DNA from: Pandoraea pneumonica
GTDB taxonomy: Bacteria > Pseudomonadota > Gammaproteobacteria > Burkholderiales > Burkholderiaceae
Length of the DNA stretch: 64,000 nt
Direction: 5' to 3'
NCBI RefSeq assembly: GCF_902459645.1
Contig: NZ_CABPSK010000001.1
Location: forward strand, 248,001-312,000
The translations under genes and the position numbers were made by a program. Below the pieces are notes generated by a model. That model saw only the letters and a list, made by a program, of their open reading frames with translations, was not told the origin of the DNA and ran no database searches. Each line of letters begins with the position of its first letter. Positions within the stretch are counted from its first letter, which is position 1. This document shows, piece after piece, positions 25,384-34,225 of the stretch.

Positions 25384-26124
25384 TTATCGCTTTCCCTTCG
25401 GCTTTTCCCACCACTCGTCAGCGTTGTACCCATGTACGCGCTCGCCCATCTTCGGTGCCCGCAGCAGTAGGGCGGGGCCGTCCATATCCGGGTTCATCGC
25501 ATGCTGCGTGACCCGCGACCATTCGAACGCATTCCCCATCATTGTCCGGCTGGCGAGCGTGGTTCGCTCGTGCGGCGTTAGCCCCGGGTCCATCCAGAAC
25601 CGCGCAAGTGAGCCGGGCATCGTGACCGGTACCCGCGGCGCAAGCTCTGCCAGTTTGCCGGGGGCTGGTGCGACGAGCACTGAAAAGCCGTCGACGGCAG
25701 ACCAGTGAACCGGCGCACCCAGTGCGAGCAGGAACACTGGCTCGCCATCGCGCGGCCGGACGTGCCATGCTTCCCTTTCTGTCCCTCTGTTGCGAACGAT
25801 CGTCCAGCCGCAAGCGCACACCAGATACCGATGGTGCAGCCACGCCTCGCTGAAATACGGCTTGTCCATGGCCGTCTCGACCTGGGCGAACGGCTGCGGG
25901 CCATATCGCTTACCTATGTCATTGTCGGGCGCAAAACCCCAGCGGGCGCCGTTGATACTCAGGCCGCTTTCTGGCCGCCGCATAGCCAAAGCACACAGTT
26001 CACCGGGAACATGGTTGTAGCTGGCCGTCGTATCGCCCTGAAAGCGCCGGTCTACCTCATCAACCTCACCGAGTGCGCGAGCGTAATCCACGCGGCCTCG
26101 CGCGCGGATGATGCGGATGTCCAT
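25384..26124 (-). CDS. SRAP-like protein lacking the catalytic residues
   Basis: At 246 residues the protein follows the SRAP (YedK/HMCES) order: YNHVPGE, ARWGFAP, PYFSEAWLHHRYLVCACGW, FSVLVAPAP and RVPVTM. But it starts MDIRIIRAR instead of MC, so the Cys2 that bonds to abasic DNA is missing; the NAR-x-ET motif reads FAQVETA, the catalytic Glu after GF/GW is absent (ACGWTIVRN), and the active His is absent (LAPRVPVTM). It is therefore likely a DNA-binding or regulatory relative. A consensus LexA box lies 49 bp upstream, so induction by DNA damage is expected. Confidence 0.75.
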   Translation of the reverse strand: MDIRIIRARGRVDYARALGEVDEVDRRFQGDTTASYNHVPGELCALAMRRPESGLSINGARWGFAPDNDIGKRYGPQPFAQVETAMDKPYFSEAWLHHRYLVCACGWTIVRNRGTEREAWHVRPRDGEPVFLLALGAPVHWSAVDGFSVLVAPAPGKLAELAPRVPVTMPGSLARFWMDPGLTPHERTTLASRTMMGNAFEWSRVTQHAMNPDMDGPALLLRAPKMGERVHGYNADEWWEKPKGKR

Positions 26125-26172
26125 GGCGATCTCCCCTGTAGTGCACTTTCGGGGAGGTAAACTATCACAAAA

Positions 26173-26192
26173 TACTGTACAAAAACACAGTA
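26173..26192. promoter_or_regulatory. LexA (SOS) box, full 20-bp consensus match
   Basis: TACTGT-N8-ACAGTA with ACAAAAAC as the spacer. All twelve defined consensus bases match the E. coli-type LexA box. It lies between the divergent SRAP-like gene (start 26124) and the P63C gene (start 26297), in an AT-rich promoter region, and may control both. Confidence 0.85.
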
Positions 26193-26296
26193 AAAAATGA
26201 TTGTATAAAGATTATTGCAAGCATAAAGAGAAATTCTTCTTGCAAATTTTGATCTCGCTGCAAATAATGCAAGCACTTTCTAACAAGGAGCTTGCG

Positions 26297-27322
26297 GTGA
26301 CGAGCGAATCGAAGAATGCGCCGAAGAACAATGGCAAAAGCGCCGGCGGCAACGCCCGCGCGAAGGCGTTGACCAGTTCTCAGCGAACGGAAATTGCAAA
26401 GAAAGCCGCAGCAGCACGACACAAGGCACCTGCGTCGCCCGTTGCTACGCATAAGGGCATGCTGAAGATTGGTGAAACGGAGATTCCGTGTTTCGTGCTG
26501 GATGACGGCCGTCGCGTAATTTCCGGCCGGGGCCTTACCGCTGCAATTGGCATGAAGGGACGTGGCCAAGGTGTTGGCCGAATTCGGGCAATGAAGGCCG
26601 TAAACTCCTACGAAAACAATGGTTTACTCCTGGCCATCTCTGAGCCAATCAAATTCACTGGTGGGAGTCCCCGAGTAGGGGAAACCAGTGACGGATTCGA
26701 AGCAGCGGTTCTTCAGGATCTTTGCGAGGCATTGCTCCAAAGTCGCGACCTTGGTCTCTTGGTCACCGAACATGAAAAGCGCTATGCGCAGTTTGCGGAT
26801 ACGCTGATTCGGGCCTTTGCGCGAGTGGGTATCGTTGCCCTTGTCGATGAGGCGACGGGCTATCAGTCCGAACGCCCCCAAGATGCGCTTCAGGCGTATC
26901 TCGAAAAGCTCATCCAAAAGGACCTTGCAGTGTGGGTCAAGAAATTTCCGGACGAGTTCTACGAGAACATTTACAAACTTCGCGGTTGGGTTTGGCCGGG
27001 CATGCAAACAAATCGATACAGCGTTGTGGCGAAGTACACAACTGACTTGATTTATGACCGCATGGCGAATGGCTTGACAAAGGCACTGATTGAGAAGAGC
27101 CCAATGAACGATTCGGGTACGAGAACAAACAAACTTCACCAATGGCTGAGTCCGCAGGTTGGTGATCCTATGCTTGCAGCTCATATGCAGTCAGTTCTCA
27201 CAATTCAGCGATTGTCTATCGCGAATGGTTGGGGGTGGAACAAGTTCCTGAAGATGATGGATCAGGTAATGCCCAAGAAGGGGCAAACGCTTGAAATCCC
27301 TTTGGACGTTGATGCCAACTGA
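26297..27322 (+). CDS. P63C-domain phage protein
   Basis: From GTG 26297 (ribosome site AAGGAG, 6 nt upstream) the product has 341 residues. The first 65 are a basic, Ala/Lys-rich tail (AKKAAAARHKAP). The middle has IPCFVLDDGRRVISGRGLTAAIG, as in phage antirepressor-like N-domains. From about residue 195 the P63C domain is clear: IVALVDEATGYQSERPQDALQ, WVKKFPDEFYENIYKLRGW. P63C proteins occur in phages and plasmids; their biochemical role is unproven. Flanked by two SRAP genes and beside a LexA box, it may act in prophage induction. Confidence 0.8.
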   Translation: MTSESKNAPKNNGKSAGGNARAKALTSSQRTEIAKKAAAARHKAPASPVATHKGMLKIGETEIPCFVLDDGRRVISGRGLTAAIGMKGRGQGVGRIRAMKAVNSYENNGLLLAISEPIKFTGGSPRVGETSDGFEAAVLQDLCEALLQSRDLGLLVTEHEKRYAQFADTLIRAFARVGIVALVDEATGYQSERPQDALQAYLEKLIQKDLAVWVKKFPDEFYENIYKLRGWVWPGMQTNRYSVVAKYTTDLIYDRMANGLTKALIEKSPMNDSGTRTNKLHQWLSPQVGDPMLAAHMQSVLTIQRLSIANGWGWNKFLKMMDQVMPKKGQTLEIPLDVDAN

Positions 27323-27360
27323 CACGGCGAAGTAGACACTCCAGGCGTCGGAGCGAACAT

Positions 27361-27990
27361 ATGTGCACGAACTACCGCGTACCTGATAGGCAGCTGTTCA
27401 GTGATATGTACGGTGTCACTGCTCCTGGGGGTGAATGGCGCGACGAGGTCTACAAGGACTATTTCGCACCGATTATTCGCAGGGACGGTGAGGGGCGGCG
27501 CTCGGACTTGGCGTCGTTCGGCATGGTGCCGCGCGAGAAGATCCCGCAGGGCGTGAAGGTGTTCGACACGATGAATGCTCGTGCCGAGACGGTAGGGGAG
27601 AAGCGGAGCTTTAGCGGCGCCTGGAAAAAGCAGCAGCTTTGTCTGATCCCGGCGCAGGTTTTCTATGAGCCGGATTACGAGACGGGTAAGGCGGTACGCT
27701 GGGCCATTGGCATGGCAAGCGGCGAGCCCTTCGCGATAGCTGGTATTTGGCGAGAGTGGGAAGGCGACGGCGGTCCCAGGCTTTCATTCACGATGCTCAC
27801 GCTCAACGCGGATCATCACCCGTTGATGAAGCGATTTCACAAGCCGGGGAGCGAGAAGCGTTCGGTCGTGATCGTTCTGCCCGACGAGTACGATGACTGG
27901 CTAGGCTCACGAAGCACAGACGAGGCAAGATCGTTCATTGTGTTGCCGGGGTCGGAGTCGCTCTTCTGTGCACCCGCGCCGAAAGCGTAG
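27361..27990 (+). CDS. SOS response-associated peptidase (SRAP/YedK family), complete active site
   Basis: The 209-residue protein begins MCTNYR with the catalytic Cys2, which becomes the N-terminal residue and forms a thiazolidine bond with abasic sites in single-stranded DNA. Other family residues are present: DTMNARAETV (Asn and Glu), IPAQVFYEP (catalytic Glu) and HPLMKRFHKPG (His). It shields abasic sites during replication. It lies 38 bp after the P63C gene on the same strand and is likely co-transcribed from the same SOS-controlled promoter. Confidence 0.9.
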   Translation: MCTNYRVPDRQLFSDMYGVTAPGGEWRDEVYKDYFAPIIRRDGEGRRSDLASFGMVPREKIPQGVKVFDTMNARAETVGEKRSFSGAWKKQQLCLIPAQVFYEPDYETGKAVRWAIGMASGEPFAIAGIWREWEGDGGPRLSFTMLTLNADHHPLMKRFHKPGSEKRSVVIVLPDEYDDWLGSRSTDEARSFIVLPGSESLFCAPAPKA

Positions 27991-28049
27991 GATTGCTTGC
28001 CAGATTTGACACAAACGTGTCACGGCAAACCCTGAAAGCTTTATGTGGC

Positions 28050-28080
28050 TGGTCCCCCCGACAGGAATCGAACCTGTGAT
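28050..28080 (-). pseudogene. tRNA 3'-end-like fragment, probable right attachment remnant
   Basis: On the minus strand this reads a T-arm (ACAGG-TTCGATT-CCTGT) then CGGGGGGACCA, i.e. a tRNA 3' terminus including CCA. No matching anticodon or D arm lies upstream, so only the 3' end is present. Tailed phages and islands commonly integrate at tRNA 3' ends, so I place the right edge of the prophage here. The left copy is outside the window, so this is unverified. Confidence 0.5.
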
Positions 28081-28155
28081 CAACGTGTCCACAGTCTGCT
28101 TTCGACCCAATGCGGCCCTTTACATTTCCCAGGAGCAGACGTTCAGTTGGTCGGA

Positions 28156-28491
28156 TCAAATGACTCGAGGAACGCCCGGTACCCTAGATGATCTCGTTTC
28201 TCCTTCGATCAATCGGTCGAGCATCAGTTCGAATTCGTTCGCCAAATGAAGCTGACCTCGCACGACTTGCATATATTCCGCCCGGCTCCTTATAGCCGCG
28301 ATGGCTGACCGAATTGTGCGCAGAATTTGCTTTGACAAGCAATGTTCGTGCTGAAGTCTTTCAGCTTTCCGCCACAGATGATCTATCAGAGCGCCAAACG
28401 CAGCTTGATCGAAGGTATCGGCTTTGAGAAGCCTATCGACAGAGCGGCCGACGAGTTCGTCGAGGGTGGTATCAAAGTCATTCTCGGACAT
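28156..28491 (-). CDS. Hypothetical helical protein
   Basis: A 111-residue mostly helical protein from ATG 28491 (MSENDFDTTLDELVGRSVDR). It has several Leu-rich amphipathic segments (FGALIDHLWRKAERL, SAIAAIRSRAEYM, NEFELMLDRLIEG) and no membrane span. A start 6 codons earlier is possible. No family recognised. It lies on an unexplained stretch between tRNA fragments, suggesting island origin. Confidence 0.5.
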   Translation of the reverse strand: MSENDFDTTLDELVGRSVDRLLKADTFDQAAFGALIDHLWRKAERLQHEHCLSKQILRTIRSAIAAIRSRAEYMQVVRGQLHLANEFELMLDRLIEGETRSSRVPGVPRVI

Positions 28492-28856
28492 TGGCTTCCT
28501 TCGTATCATCGACGGCGAATTGTGAGCGATCCCATGTGTCCCGTCGAGTGACTCATTATGGCCGACTTCAGCCTTTCAAAAAAATCCCTTCGAACTGCAT
28601 CAAAAATGGAGTAGGCGTGCCGGGGGCCAGAATCCTATAACCAATTAGATCAATAAGATATCTTCAATCGGTGCACGCTTGGTGCACCGATGCGAGAATT
28701 TTCACCGAGGGAAATTGGTCTTCTCGGATGACCGATTCCGACCCTGAAAAGACCTTCACCTTTCTCGTTAGCAGTCAGTCGCAAAGATCAATTCGCGTGC
28801 TCACTCGGCAGACGCGCGGAGGGGGGGCTTGAACCGACGATAAAGCCTGAAACTCG
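28492..28856. other. Intergenic stretch without a convincing gene; contains an inverted repeat
   Basis: No open frame with coding character is visible. The stretch is AT-richer than its surroundings, contains AAGATATCTT and the inverted repeat TCGGTGCAC-GCTTG-GTGCACCGA at 28668-28690. It is the upstream region of the gene starting at 28491. Confidence 0.5.
28668..28690. repeat. Perfect 9-bp inverted repeat, candidate operator
   Basis: TCGGTGCAC and GTGCACCGA separated by GCTTG. There is no T-run, so a protein-binding site is more likely than a terminator. It lies 177 bp upstream of the gene starting at 28491. Confidence 0.5.
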
Positions 28857-29267
28857 TCAATAATTCGCCCAAGCCTCTGAGCCGTTGAACGCATACTCTT
28901 CTTGTTCGCACATCGCATCTAGAATTGACGGCCATTCGATACGGGGATGGTAGATGTATCGCGGCAAAACGAAGTATCTGGAATGTCTCACGTCGATAAT
29001 CGTCGTCAGCCTTTCGAATTTCTTTCTCATCCAACTGAAGGCAATTAAGTTCGAACATTCTGACATTGCGAACATGCTGCCCCATGCATAGCCGGGAAAC
29101 CGGCGCCCGGCTATGGCAGCGACGTGGTATGAATCTCCGTGCGGAAGCTCACCGTCATATCGCAGCGTGATCTCATAGCTGCGATCAGGCGGAATCAGCA
29201 CGTAATCGCCCATGCCTGCCCAGTGGCAAAGGCTATCCACCGTAAATTGGACCTTGCAAGGTTCCAT
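28857..29267 (-). CDS. Hypothetical protein
   Basis: From ATG 29267 the product has 136 residues. It begins MEPCKVQFTVDSLCHWAGMGDYVLIPPDRSY in family-like style with alternating strands, and ends in an acidic tail (ILDAMCEQEEYAFNGSE). Aromatic residues are abundant (YHPRIEWPS, SRYFVLPRY). The frame is open to 29483, but the extra N-terminus lacks coding character, so I use the internal ATG. No known domain recognised. Confidence 0.5.
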   Translation of the reverse strand: MEPCKVQFTVDSLCHWAGMGDYVLIPPDRSYEITLRYDGELPHGDSYHVAAIAGRRFPGYAWGSMFAMSECSNLIAFSWMRKKFERLTTIIDVRHSRYFVLPRYIYHPRIEWPSILDAMCEQEEYAFNGSEAWANY

Positions 29268-29661
29268 CAGTCTGCTTTCCGTCGCGAATAAAGCTTGCTC
29301 ACTCGATTGTCTGCGATTCGTGCAGGTATGTCGAATGGCCGAGAGTGGCCGACAGCCGCCATTACGTACAGAACCGGCACACAAACTGACCGAATGCCAG
29401 CATTGTGCCAGCGTATCGCCTGGAAGCCGCATCGAATAAGGATTGTGCTGGGGTTCGAGTCTCGCCTCAAGATACGTCACCAAAACATTGGAGCACTCGA
29501 TCGATGGACACGGCGCGGTCTATTGTGATGTTGCCCGATACCGCTTCCATGCGCGCGGAGCCACAGCCGAAGCCCGCTACCTGACCTGCGCGCTGCCATT
29601 GGATATTAGGCAATCGCCTAATATTCCGCTGTACGAATCAACAGATTGACCCAAACGAAAA

Positions 29662-29690
29662 AACCCGCACAGCCAATGACTGTGCGGGTT
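29662..29690 (-). terminator. Terminator downstream of the tRNA-Pro remnant
   Basis: An 11-bp stem AACCCGCACAG / CTGTGCGGGTT with a 7-nt loop, and a T-run on the minus strand (A-run at 29657-29663). It directly follows the tRNA-Pro-like 3' end read leftwards, as expected for the terminator of a tRNA gene. Confidence 0.8.
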
Positions 29691-29696
29691 CAATTC

Positions 29697-29757
<61 letters not shown>

Positions 29758-29805
29758 GAGTTGTACTGTCGGATGCGGTACACGCCCGAACCAGGTCTTT
29801 GTTAC

Positions 29806-32487
29806 TTACCACGTCCAGCGCAGACCGAGCGTGGCGGAAACCGACTGCTGGCGCGTTGCGTCAAGCTGGGTCAGGTAGGCGAGCGTTGCATATACGCTCG
29901 CTGCTTTGTTGAAGCGACCGGCGACGCCGACGCCAAACTGGGCGGCGGTGCTATTGGAGTTGGTCACCACCGGGGTATTACCTCCAAACAGAACCCGACC
30001 ATCGTTTCCGAAGGTGTGGATGAGATTGAATAGCAGGTAAGGGCGGAGCAGCCCGCGCGCACCGTCGTAGTTCGCTTCCAGCCTCGCGCCGATACGCGCA
30101 ATCAAACTGTTGACGTTGTTGAACGCTACGCTGGAAATTCCATCATTGAAATCGTCAATGCTCTGTCTTTGCCAGATGATCTGTGCCTGTGGTTCGAGCG
30201 CCAACGTCTCCGACAGGTGAATCGGCCACCCCGTCTCCAGCGACGCGGCCAGGCCCTTGCCGTTGACGTTCCGATTGAGGCCACTTAGTGGCTTTGCTTG
30301 GTACTGCATCGAAGATGCGAGGACTACGGCATCCGTGTACGCCCCCCCTGGCATGGTGTGGGTCCAATAGAGGCCGGCACTGTACATATCCAACGCCAAG
30401 GAGCCTGCGTGAGTATCTGGCATGCCGAGCGCGAGACCTTGAACGTCACCCGACGCGCGTGTCCACCCACCGAGAATCCCCACGTGGTCGCCATGACCTG
30501 ACTCGCTGCGACCTGCAAAGACGTCGTGCCCGATTTGAATGCCGCCAATGTTGCCGTCGAACTGAGGTGTGACATCACCTTTCGTACGCAACTGCTCGGT
30601 CTGTCCCCACACCCGAGCCCAGCCATCGGTCAGCCAGCCACGCTCGTCAAGCAATCCCTGCTGACCCTGCCGTTCGTGGAATGTGGCCATTTGGGCAAAA
30701 CCGGCGGTTCTGCCTAGCTCCGGCATCATCGAGTAGACGGGCACCTCGATCCGATAGATGGGCAGTGGATCTTCGCCCGGCTCCAAGGTGGCGGTCGGCG
30801 GTGTGCCGATGCCAGGCGTGGGCGTAAGAATTTCGACCTCCGGCTCTCCGGTGACTGGATCTGTAACGGTCACCTCAACGGGGGCAGCAACCGTCGAGCG
30901 GAGATACCAACTGTTCGTGCTGTCGGCCGTCGTTCCACCCTTATACAAGTAATAGGTATAGGCGCCGGCACTCACCGACGAGCCGAGCGCGAAGGCTGAC
31001 GCGGTCGACGTTGCGCCGCCGACGGCCTGCACCACCGGAATTCCGTTGCCCGTGGTCAAGTTACCGAGCCCGCCAAGATTATTGACGGCAACCGATGTGT
31101 TGCCGTTGATCGTGCCTCCGCTCACGGTTAGAGGGGCAACACGCGAACTGTCGTTGCCAAGCACAGAGTCAATTTTCAAGGTGCCGTTCTGCCCGGTGTA
31201 GTTGCCGACAATGGTCAGCGTGCCATTGCCGCTGCCGTCCCCCGGATGAACGATGCCCTGGTTCGTGACGTTGCCCGTGAGCGTCCCAGTCCCGGTAAGG
31301 GTTGCGCCAGAAGCCACCGTTGTCGTCGCGCCGCCAAGCGTGCCCGTGAGGTTGAACGTCCCGGTCTGCAACTGGGCGTTGTTGAAGTTGCCGCTACCAC
31401 TCCATGTCCAATTGTCACCTTGAGCGAGCAGGGTGCCAAAATTCACGAATGGGTTGCTGGCGGTGCCTGTACCTTGCAGGATTAGGGTACTCACGGCGCT
31501 GGTGCCCCCGTCGGCCGTACCGATGATTTGCGACCCGGTTTGCAGCGTGAGGGTGTTCGATCGTGCGGCGGGGTTCATCGCGATGGCTGTTCCGGCGTTG
31601 CTCTGGATCAGGCCGGCATTTGTGATGGAGATGAAGCCGTTGACTGACCTAATACCGGTACCTTGCTGGCTGATGATCTGACCTCCGGCCTGATTGACAA
31701 CGGTCCCGGTAAAGCTTTGCGCCGTGTTCACTACCACTGCGTCACTGTTGACACCTTGTGCTTCGACGTAGCCGCTATTGGTGAACGTGATGTTATTGCC
31801 CTGCATGTATACGGTGAACGAGCGGCCCGATGCAGTGCCCCCCGTGGTAATAAGCGATCCGGTGTTGGTAATCGTGCTTTGACCACCGGTGGCGCTTATC
31901 GCACGACTGCTAGATCCGGATGCGCTGATTGTTCCTGTGTTCACGAACGTAGTGAACTGACCGAGGGCAGTAGCCTGCCCCCAGGAGGCCGTCATTCCGT
32001 AAGAGTTGGGGCCGGAAAGTGAAATGGTGCCATTGTTCGTAAGCGAGCCATTATTGCCATTCAGGGCCATGGCGTCGTTGTTAGCACCGCTCGTCGTGAT
32101 GGTGCCGGTCGACGTGTTGATGAGTGTGTTTCTGTCGTTCTGGCCGAGGAGCGCTGCTCCGCGACCTGTCGAGGACGATCCGGAAAGGCTGACACTGCCG
32201 GAATTGGAGATGGTGCTGGAAGTGTCGACTGAAATGATCGCGAGGTTCGGCGTGCCGCGTACCAAGGATACGGTGCTCCCGGGTGTCACATTCACCGTAA
32301 CGTTGGTACTTCCGCTTTGTGCTAGGACCGTGCCACCGGTTCCCGTGCACGTGACCGTCGTGTTGCTTGCCGGATTTGTGTTGTCACATGCCGCGTGGGC
32401 AGTGCCAAAGGCACACAGGGAGAGTGCAATAAATATCGATCTTAGGGGATCAGAGAACGGACTGCTTAGGCGTTTCGCAGCATTCAT
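29806..32487 (-). CDS. Type V autotransporter with beta-helix passenger
   Basis: An 893-residue secreted protein. A signal peptide (SIFIALSLCAFGTAHA, cleaved after about residue 32) precedes a Ser/Thr/Gly/Asn-rich passenger of short repeats (STGTITTSGANNDAM, NTGTISASGSSSRAI, NAGLIQSNAGTAI) that predict a beta-helix to about residue 480. A Pro-rich link (TPTPGIGTPPTATLEPGEDPL) leads to the autotransporter barrel, about residues 630-893, ending in LGLRWTW with the aromatic last residue needed for outer-membrane insertion. Related proteins act in adhesion or biofilm. No protease or lipase motif is seen. Confidence 0.9.
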   Translation of the reverse strand: MNAAKRLSSPFSDPLRSIFIALSLCAFGTAHAACDNTNPASNTTVTCTGTGGTVLAQSGSTNVTVNVTPGSTVSLVRGTPNLAIISVDTSSTISNSGSVSLSGSSSTGRGAALLGQNDRNTLINTSTGTITTSGANNDAMALNGNNGSLTNNGTISLSGPNSYGMTASWGQATALGQFTTFVNTGTISASGSSSRAISATGGQSTITNTGSLITTGGTASGRSFTVYMQGNNITFTNSGYVEAQGVNSDAVVVNTAQSFTGTVVNQAGGQIISQQGTGIRSVNGFISITNAGLIQSNAGTAIAMNPAARSNTLTLQTGSQIIGTADGGTSAVSTLILQGTGTASNPFVNFGTLLAQGDNWTWSGSGNFNNAQLQTGTFNLTGTLGGATTTVASGATLTGTGTLTGNVTNQGIVHPGDGSGNGTLTIVGNYTGQNGTLKIDSVLGNDSSRVAPLTVSGGTINGNTSVAVNNLGGLGNLTTGNGIPVVQAVGGATSTASAFALGSSVSAGAYTYYLYKGGTTADSTNSWYLRSTVAAPVEVTVTDPVTGEPEVEILTPTPGIGTPPTATLEPGEDPLPIYRIEVPVYSMMPELGRTAGFAQMATFHERQGQQGLLDERGWLTDGWARVWGQTEQLRTKGDVTPQFDGNIGGIQIGHDVFAGRSESGHGDHVGILGGWTRASGDVQGLALGMPDTHAGSLALDMYSAGLYWTHTMPGGAYTDAVVLASSMQYQAKPLSGLNRNVNGKGLAASLETGWPIHLSETLALEPQAQIIWQRQSIDDFNDGISSVAFNNVNSLIARIGARLEANYDGARGLLRPYLLFNLIHTFGNDGRVLFGGNTPVVTNSNSTAAQFGVGVAGRFNKAASVYATLAYLTQLDATRQQSVSATLGLRWTW

Positions 32488-32771
32488 TGAAGCGCTCCCA
32501 GGACGACGTTTCTAGACACAGAAAAAATCCCCGTGGGTAGAACTTAAGCGGTTGGCGTACCAATTTCAATTGCCCGATTGAGCTGTTGTGTCCTTGTAAC
32601 AGATGTCTTGATGATCAAACGAATCGGGTGGACGAGAATCGACCCACATGGAAGTGCAGTCGGAGCGTGTGGGTTCGCCGTTCAACCGGAGTGCGGTACA
32701 TCGTAGTGCCAGCTTTTTGCCAGCATGCTGGCTGAGAGGGCCGAGTTACAAGGAATTTGCTGGGGTTCGAG
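32488..32771. other. Autotransporter upstream region and degenerate tRNA-like DNA
   Basis: No gene is visible. The left part is the promoter and leader region of the leftward autotransporter gene. Near 32,706-32,771 the sequence has tRNA-like scraps (GGCTGAGAGGGCC, then GGGGTTCGAGTCCCC at the start of the attachment repeat) but no complete tRNA can be folded. Confidence 0.5.
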
Positions 32772-32845
32772 TCCCCTTCCTCGCACCAACTCCCCGTTTT
32801 GGCATCGGTTTTGTAGGTTCTACTTCTTCCCTGAAATTCGCGCGA
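32772..32845. repeat. Left attachment repeat (attL), 74 bp
   Basis: Identical over 74 bp with 51652-51725. Its start, together with bases before it, reads as a tRNA T-arm and acceptor end (GGGGTTCGAGTCCCC, TTCCTCGCACCA). The remainder is AT-richer DNA of unknown role (GGCATCGGTTTTGTAGG). Confidence 0.9.
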
Positions 32846-32977
32846 AAGACCGTCTGGTAAGGCCCGGCGGGGGCTTTGCGTGAATTCCGATTGTCTTCCC
32901 CATCACCCAAAATCTCACCTGTTCACACCTAAAATCGGGGTGGCCTCCCCAATTTTTACCCGAGATTTCCCCACGAA

Positions 32978-33982
32978 ATGGCATCCATTCAGAAGGTGGT
33001 GAAGGGCTGGCGCGCCCAGTTGATGGTCAACGGCGAGCGCGACAGCAGGACGTTTGATACAAAGGCAGCCGCGCAGGCGTGGTGTGCGCAGCGGGAGACG
33101 GAAATGCGGTCTATTGCTAGCGGGAGTGGCAGTAAGACGCTAACAGTAGGTGACGTTCTCAAAGAGTACGAGCTGAAGGTGAGTCCCACGAAACGCGGGG
33201 CTAGATGGGAGAAGCTTCGATTGCCGCTGATTGGCAGCAAAGTGGTCAATGGACGGAAGTTCGCTGATATCAGGCTGGCGGAGCTTCGGCCTAGCCATGT
33301 GGCGGCTTGGCGAGATGTTCGGATGCGTGAGGTATCGGGATCGTCGACTTCACGCGAAATGTCGCTGATGTCGCACGCATTTCAGGTGGCTCGGAAGGAG
33401 TGGGGCTGGTTGGTGACAGACCCGATGACCGAAGTGAAGCGACCACCGGAGCCTCCCGGGCGGGAGCGGTTGATTTCCACGGAAGAGATCGAAACGCTGC
33501 TGGCGAGCATGGGATACGAGGAGGGACTGCCGGTCGAAAAGCCGATGCAGCGAGTCGCCGTTGCATTTCTCTTTGCGATAGAAACCGCCATGCGCTCGAG
33601 CGAGATATTGACGCTCACTGTGCAGTCAGTGAATTACAAAGGCAAGTTTGCGCGGCTTCCGATGACGAAGAACGGGACGGCCCGGAGCGTACCGTTGTCG
33701 TCGAGGGCTATCGATCTGCTGAGGATGCTGCCGAGCGTACCAAAGGGTGAACCGTTGTTTGCTCTATCGACGTCTAGCCGCGACGCACTGTTCCGGAAGG
33801 CGAGGGATCGTGCCGAGATCCCGGACGTGACGTTCCACGACACGCGCCACGAAGCCATCACCCGCCTAGCGAAGAAGTTGCAGCCTCTGGACCTCGCCAG
33901 AATGACGGGCCATAGGAACATCTCAGAACTAATGACTTACTACAACGCTACCGCAACAGAGATCGCAGGGCGACTCGGCTAA
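32978..33982 (+). CDS. int: Tyrosine-type site-specific integrase
   Basis: A 334-residue phage-type recombinase. The N-terminal arm-binding part starts MASIQKVVKGWRAQLMVNGERD, followed by a SAM-like core-binding domain (about 60-160). The catalytic domain has Arg in ETAMRSSEILTL (about residue 205), HDTRHEA (H-x-x-R, about 286-289), MTGHRN and the nucleophile Tyr in LMTYYNAT near the C-terminus. It catalyses recombination between attP and the tRNA-end attB, now visible as the 74-bp repeats. It reads inward from the left repeat. Confidence 0.95.
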   Translation: MASIQKVVKGWRAQLMVNGERDSRTFDTKAAAQAWCAQRETEMRSIASGSGSKTLTVGDVLKEYELKVSPTKRGARWEKLRLPLIGSKVVNGRKFADIRLAELRPSHVAAWRDVRMREVSGSSTSREMSLMSHAFQVARKEWGWLVTDPMTEVKRPPEPPGRERLISTEEIETLLASMGYEEGLPVEKPMQRVAVAFLFAIETAMRSSEILTLTVQSVNYKGKFARLPMTKNGTARSVPLSSRAIDLLRMLPSVPKGEPLFALSTSSRDALFRKARDRAEIPDVTFHDTRHEAITRLAKKLQPLDLARMTGHRNISELMTYYNATATEIAGRLG

Positions 33983-34225
33983 CGCGCGAGGCCCGTCGGT
34001 TGGTTGCCGCGCGGTCTCGAGGCAGGGCGTTCGCATGGGAAGAATCTGTATTTTTTGTATCCGCAAAAAACGAGATCGGCCACTTGGAAATGTCGGTACA
34101 ATTACCACCGGAAACATTGCTACCCGACATCCATGGGGGTATCGCAGTGACAAAATTGACGTGCGCGATCAAATCTTCACCTGTGCGGTGGTGTTCGACC
34201 TGGCGGATCAGCATCGTTTGGTAGC

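Larger units (their letters stand above)
1..28050. mobile_element. Lambda/HK97-type siphophage prophage, right part
   Basis: Gene order is that of a long-tailed cos-type siphophage: Q-like gene, HNH, terminases, portal, protease, capsid, connectors, tail tube, G/GT chaperones, tape measure, lambda-like M, L, K, I and J, then holin, R, Rz and Rz1. The structural genes are all on the plus strand and mostly overlap by 1-4 bp. The left end, with integrase, repressor and replication genes, lies outside the window. The right limit is placed at a tRNA 3'-end-like sequence near 28,050 and is an inference. All core morphogenesis genes seem intact, so the phage may be functional. Confidence 0.85.

Noticed and set aside
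32700-32789. Possible complete tRNA gene at the left attachment repeat
   Set aside because: Only the T-arm and 3' acceptor end can be folded; no matching 5' acceptor (GCGAGGA) and no anticodon arm.
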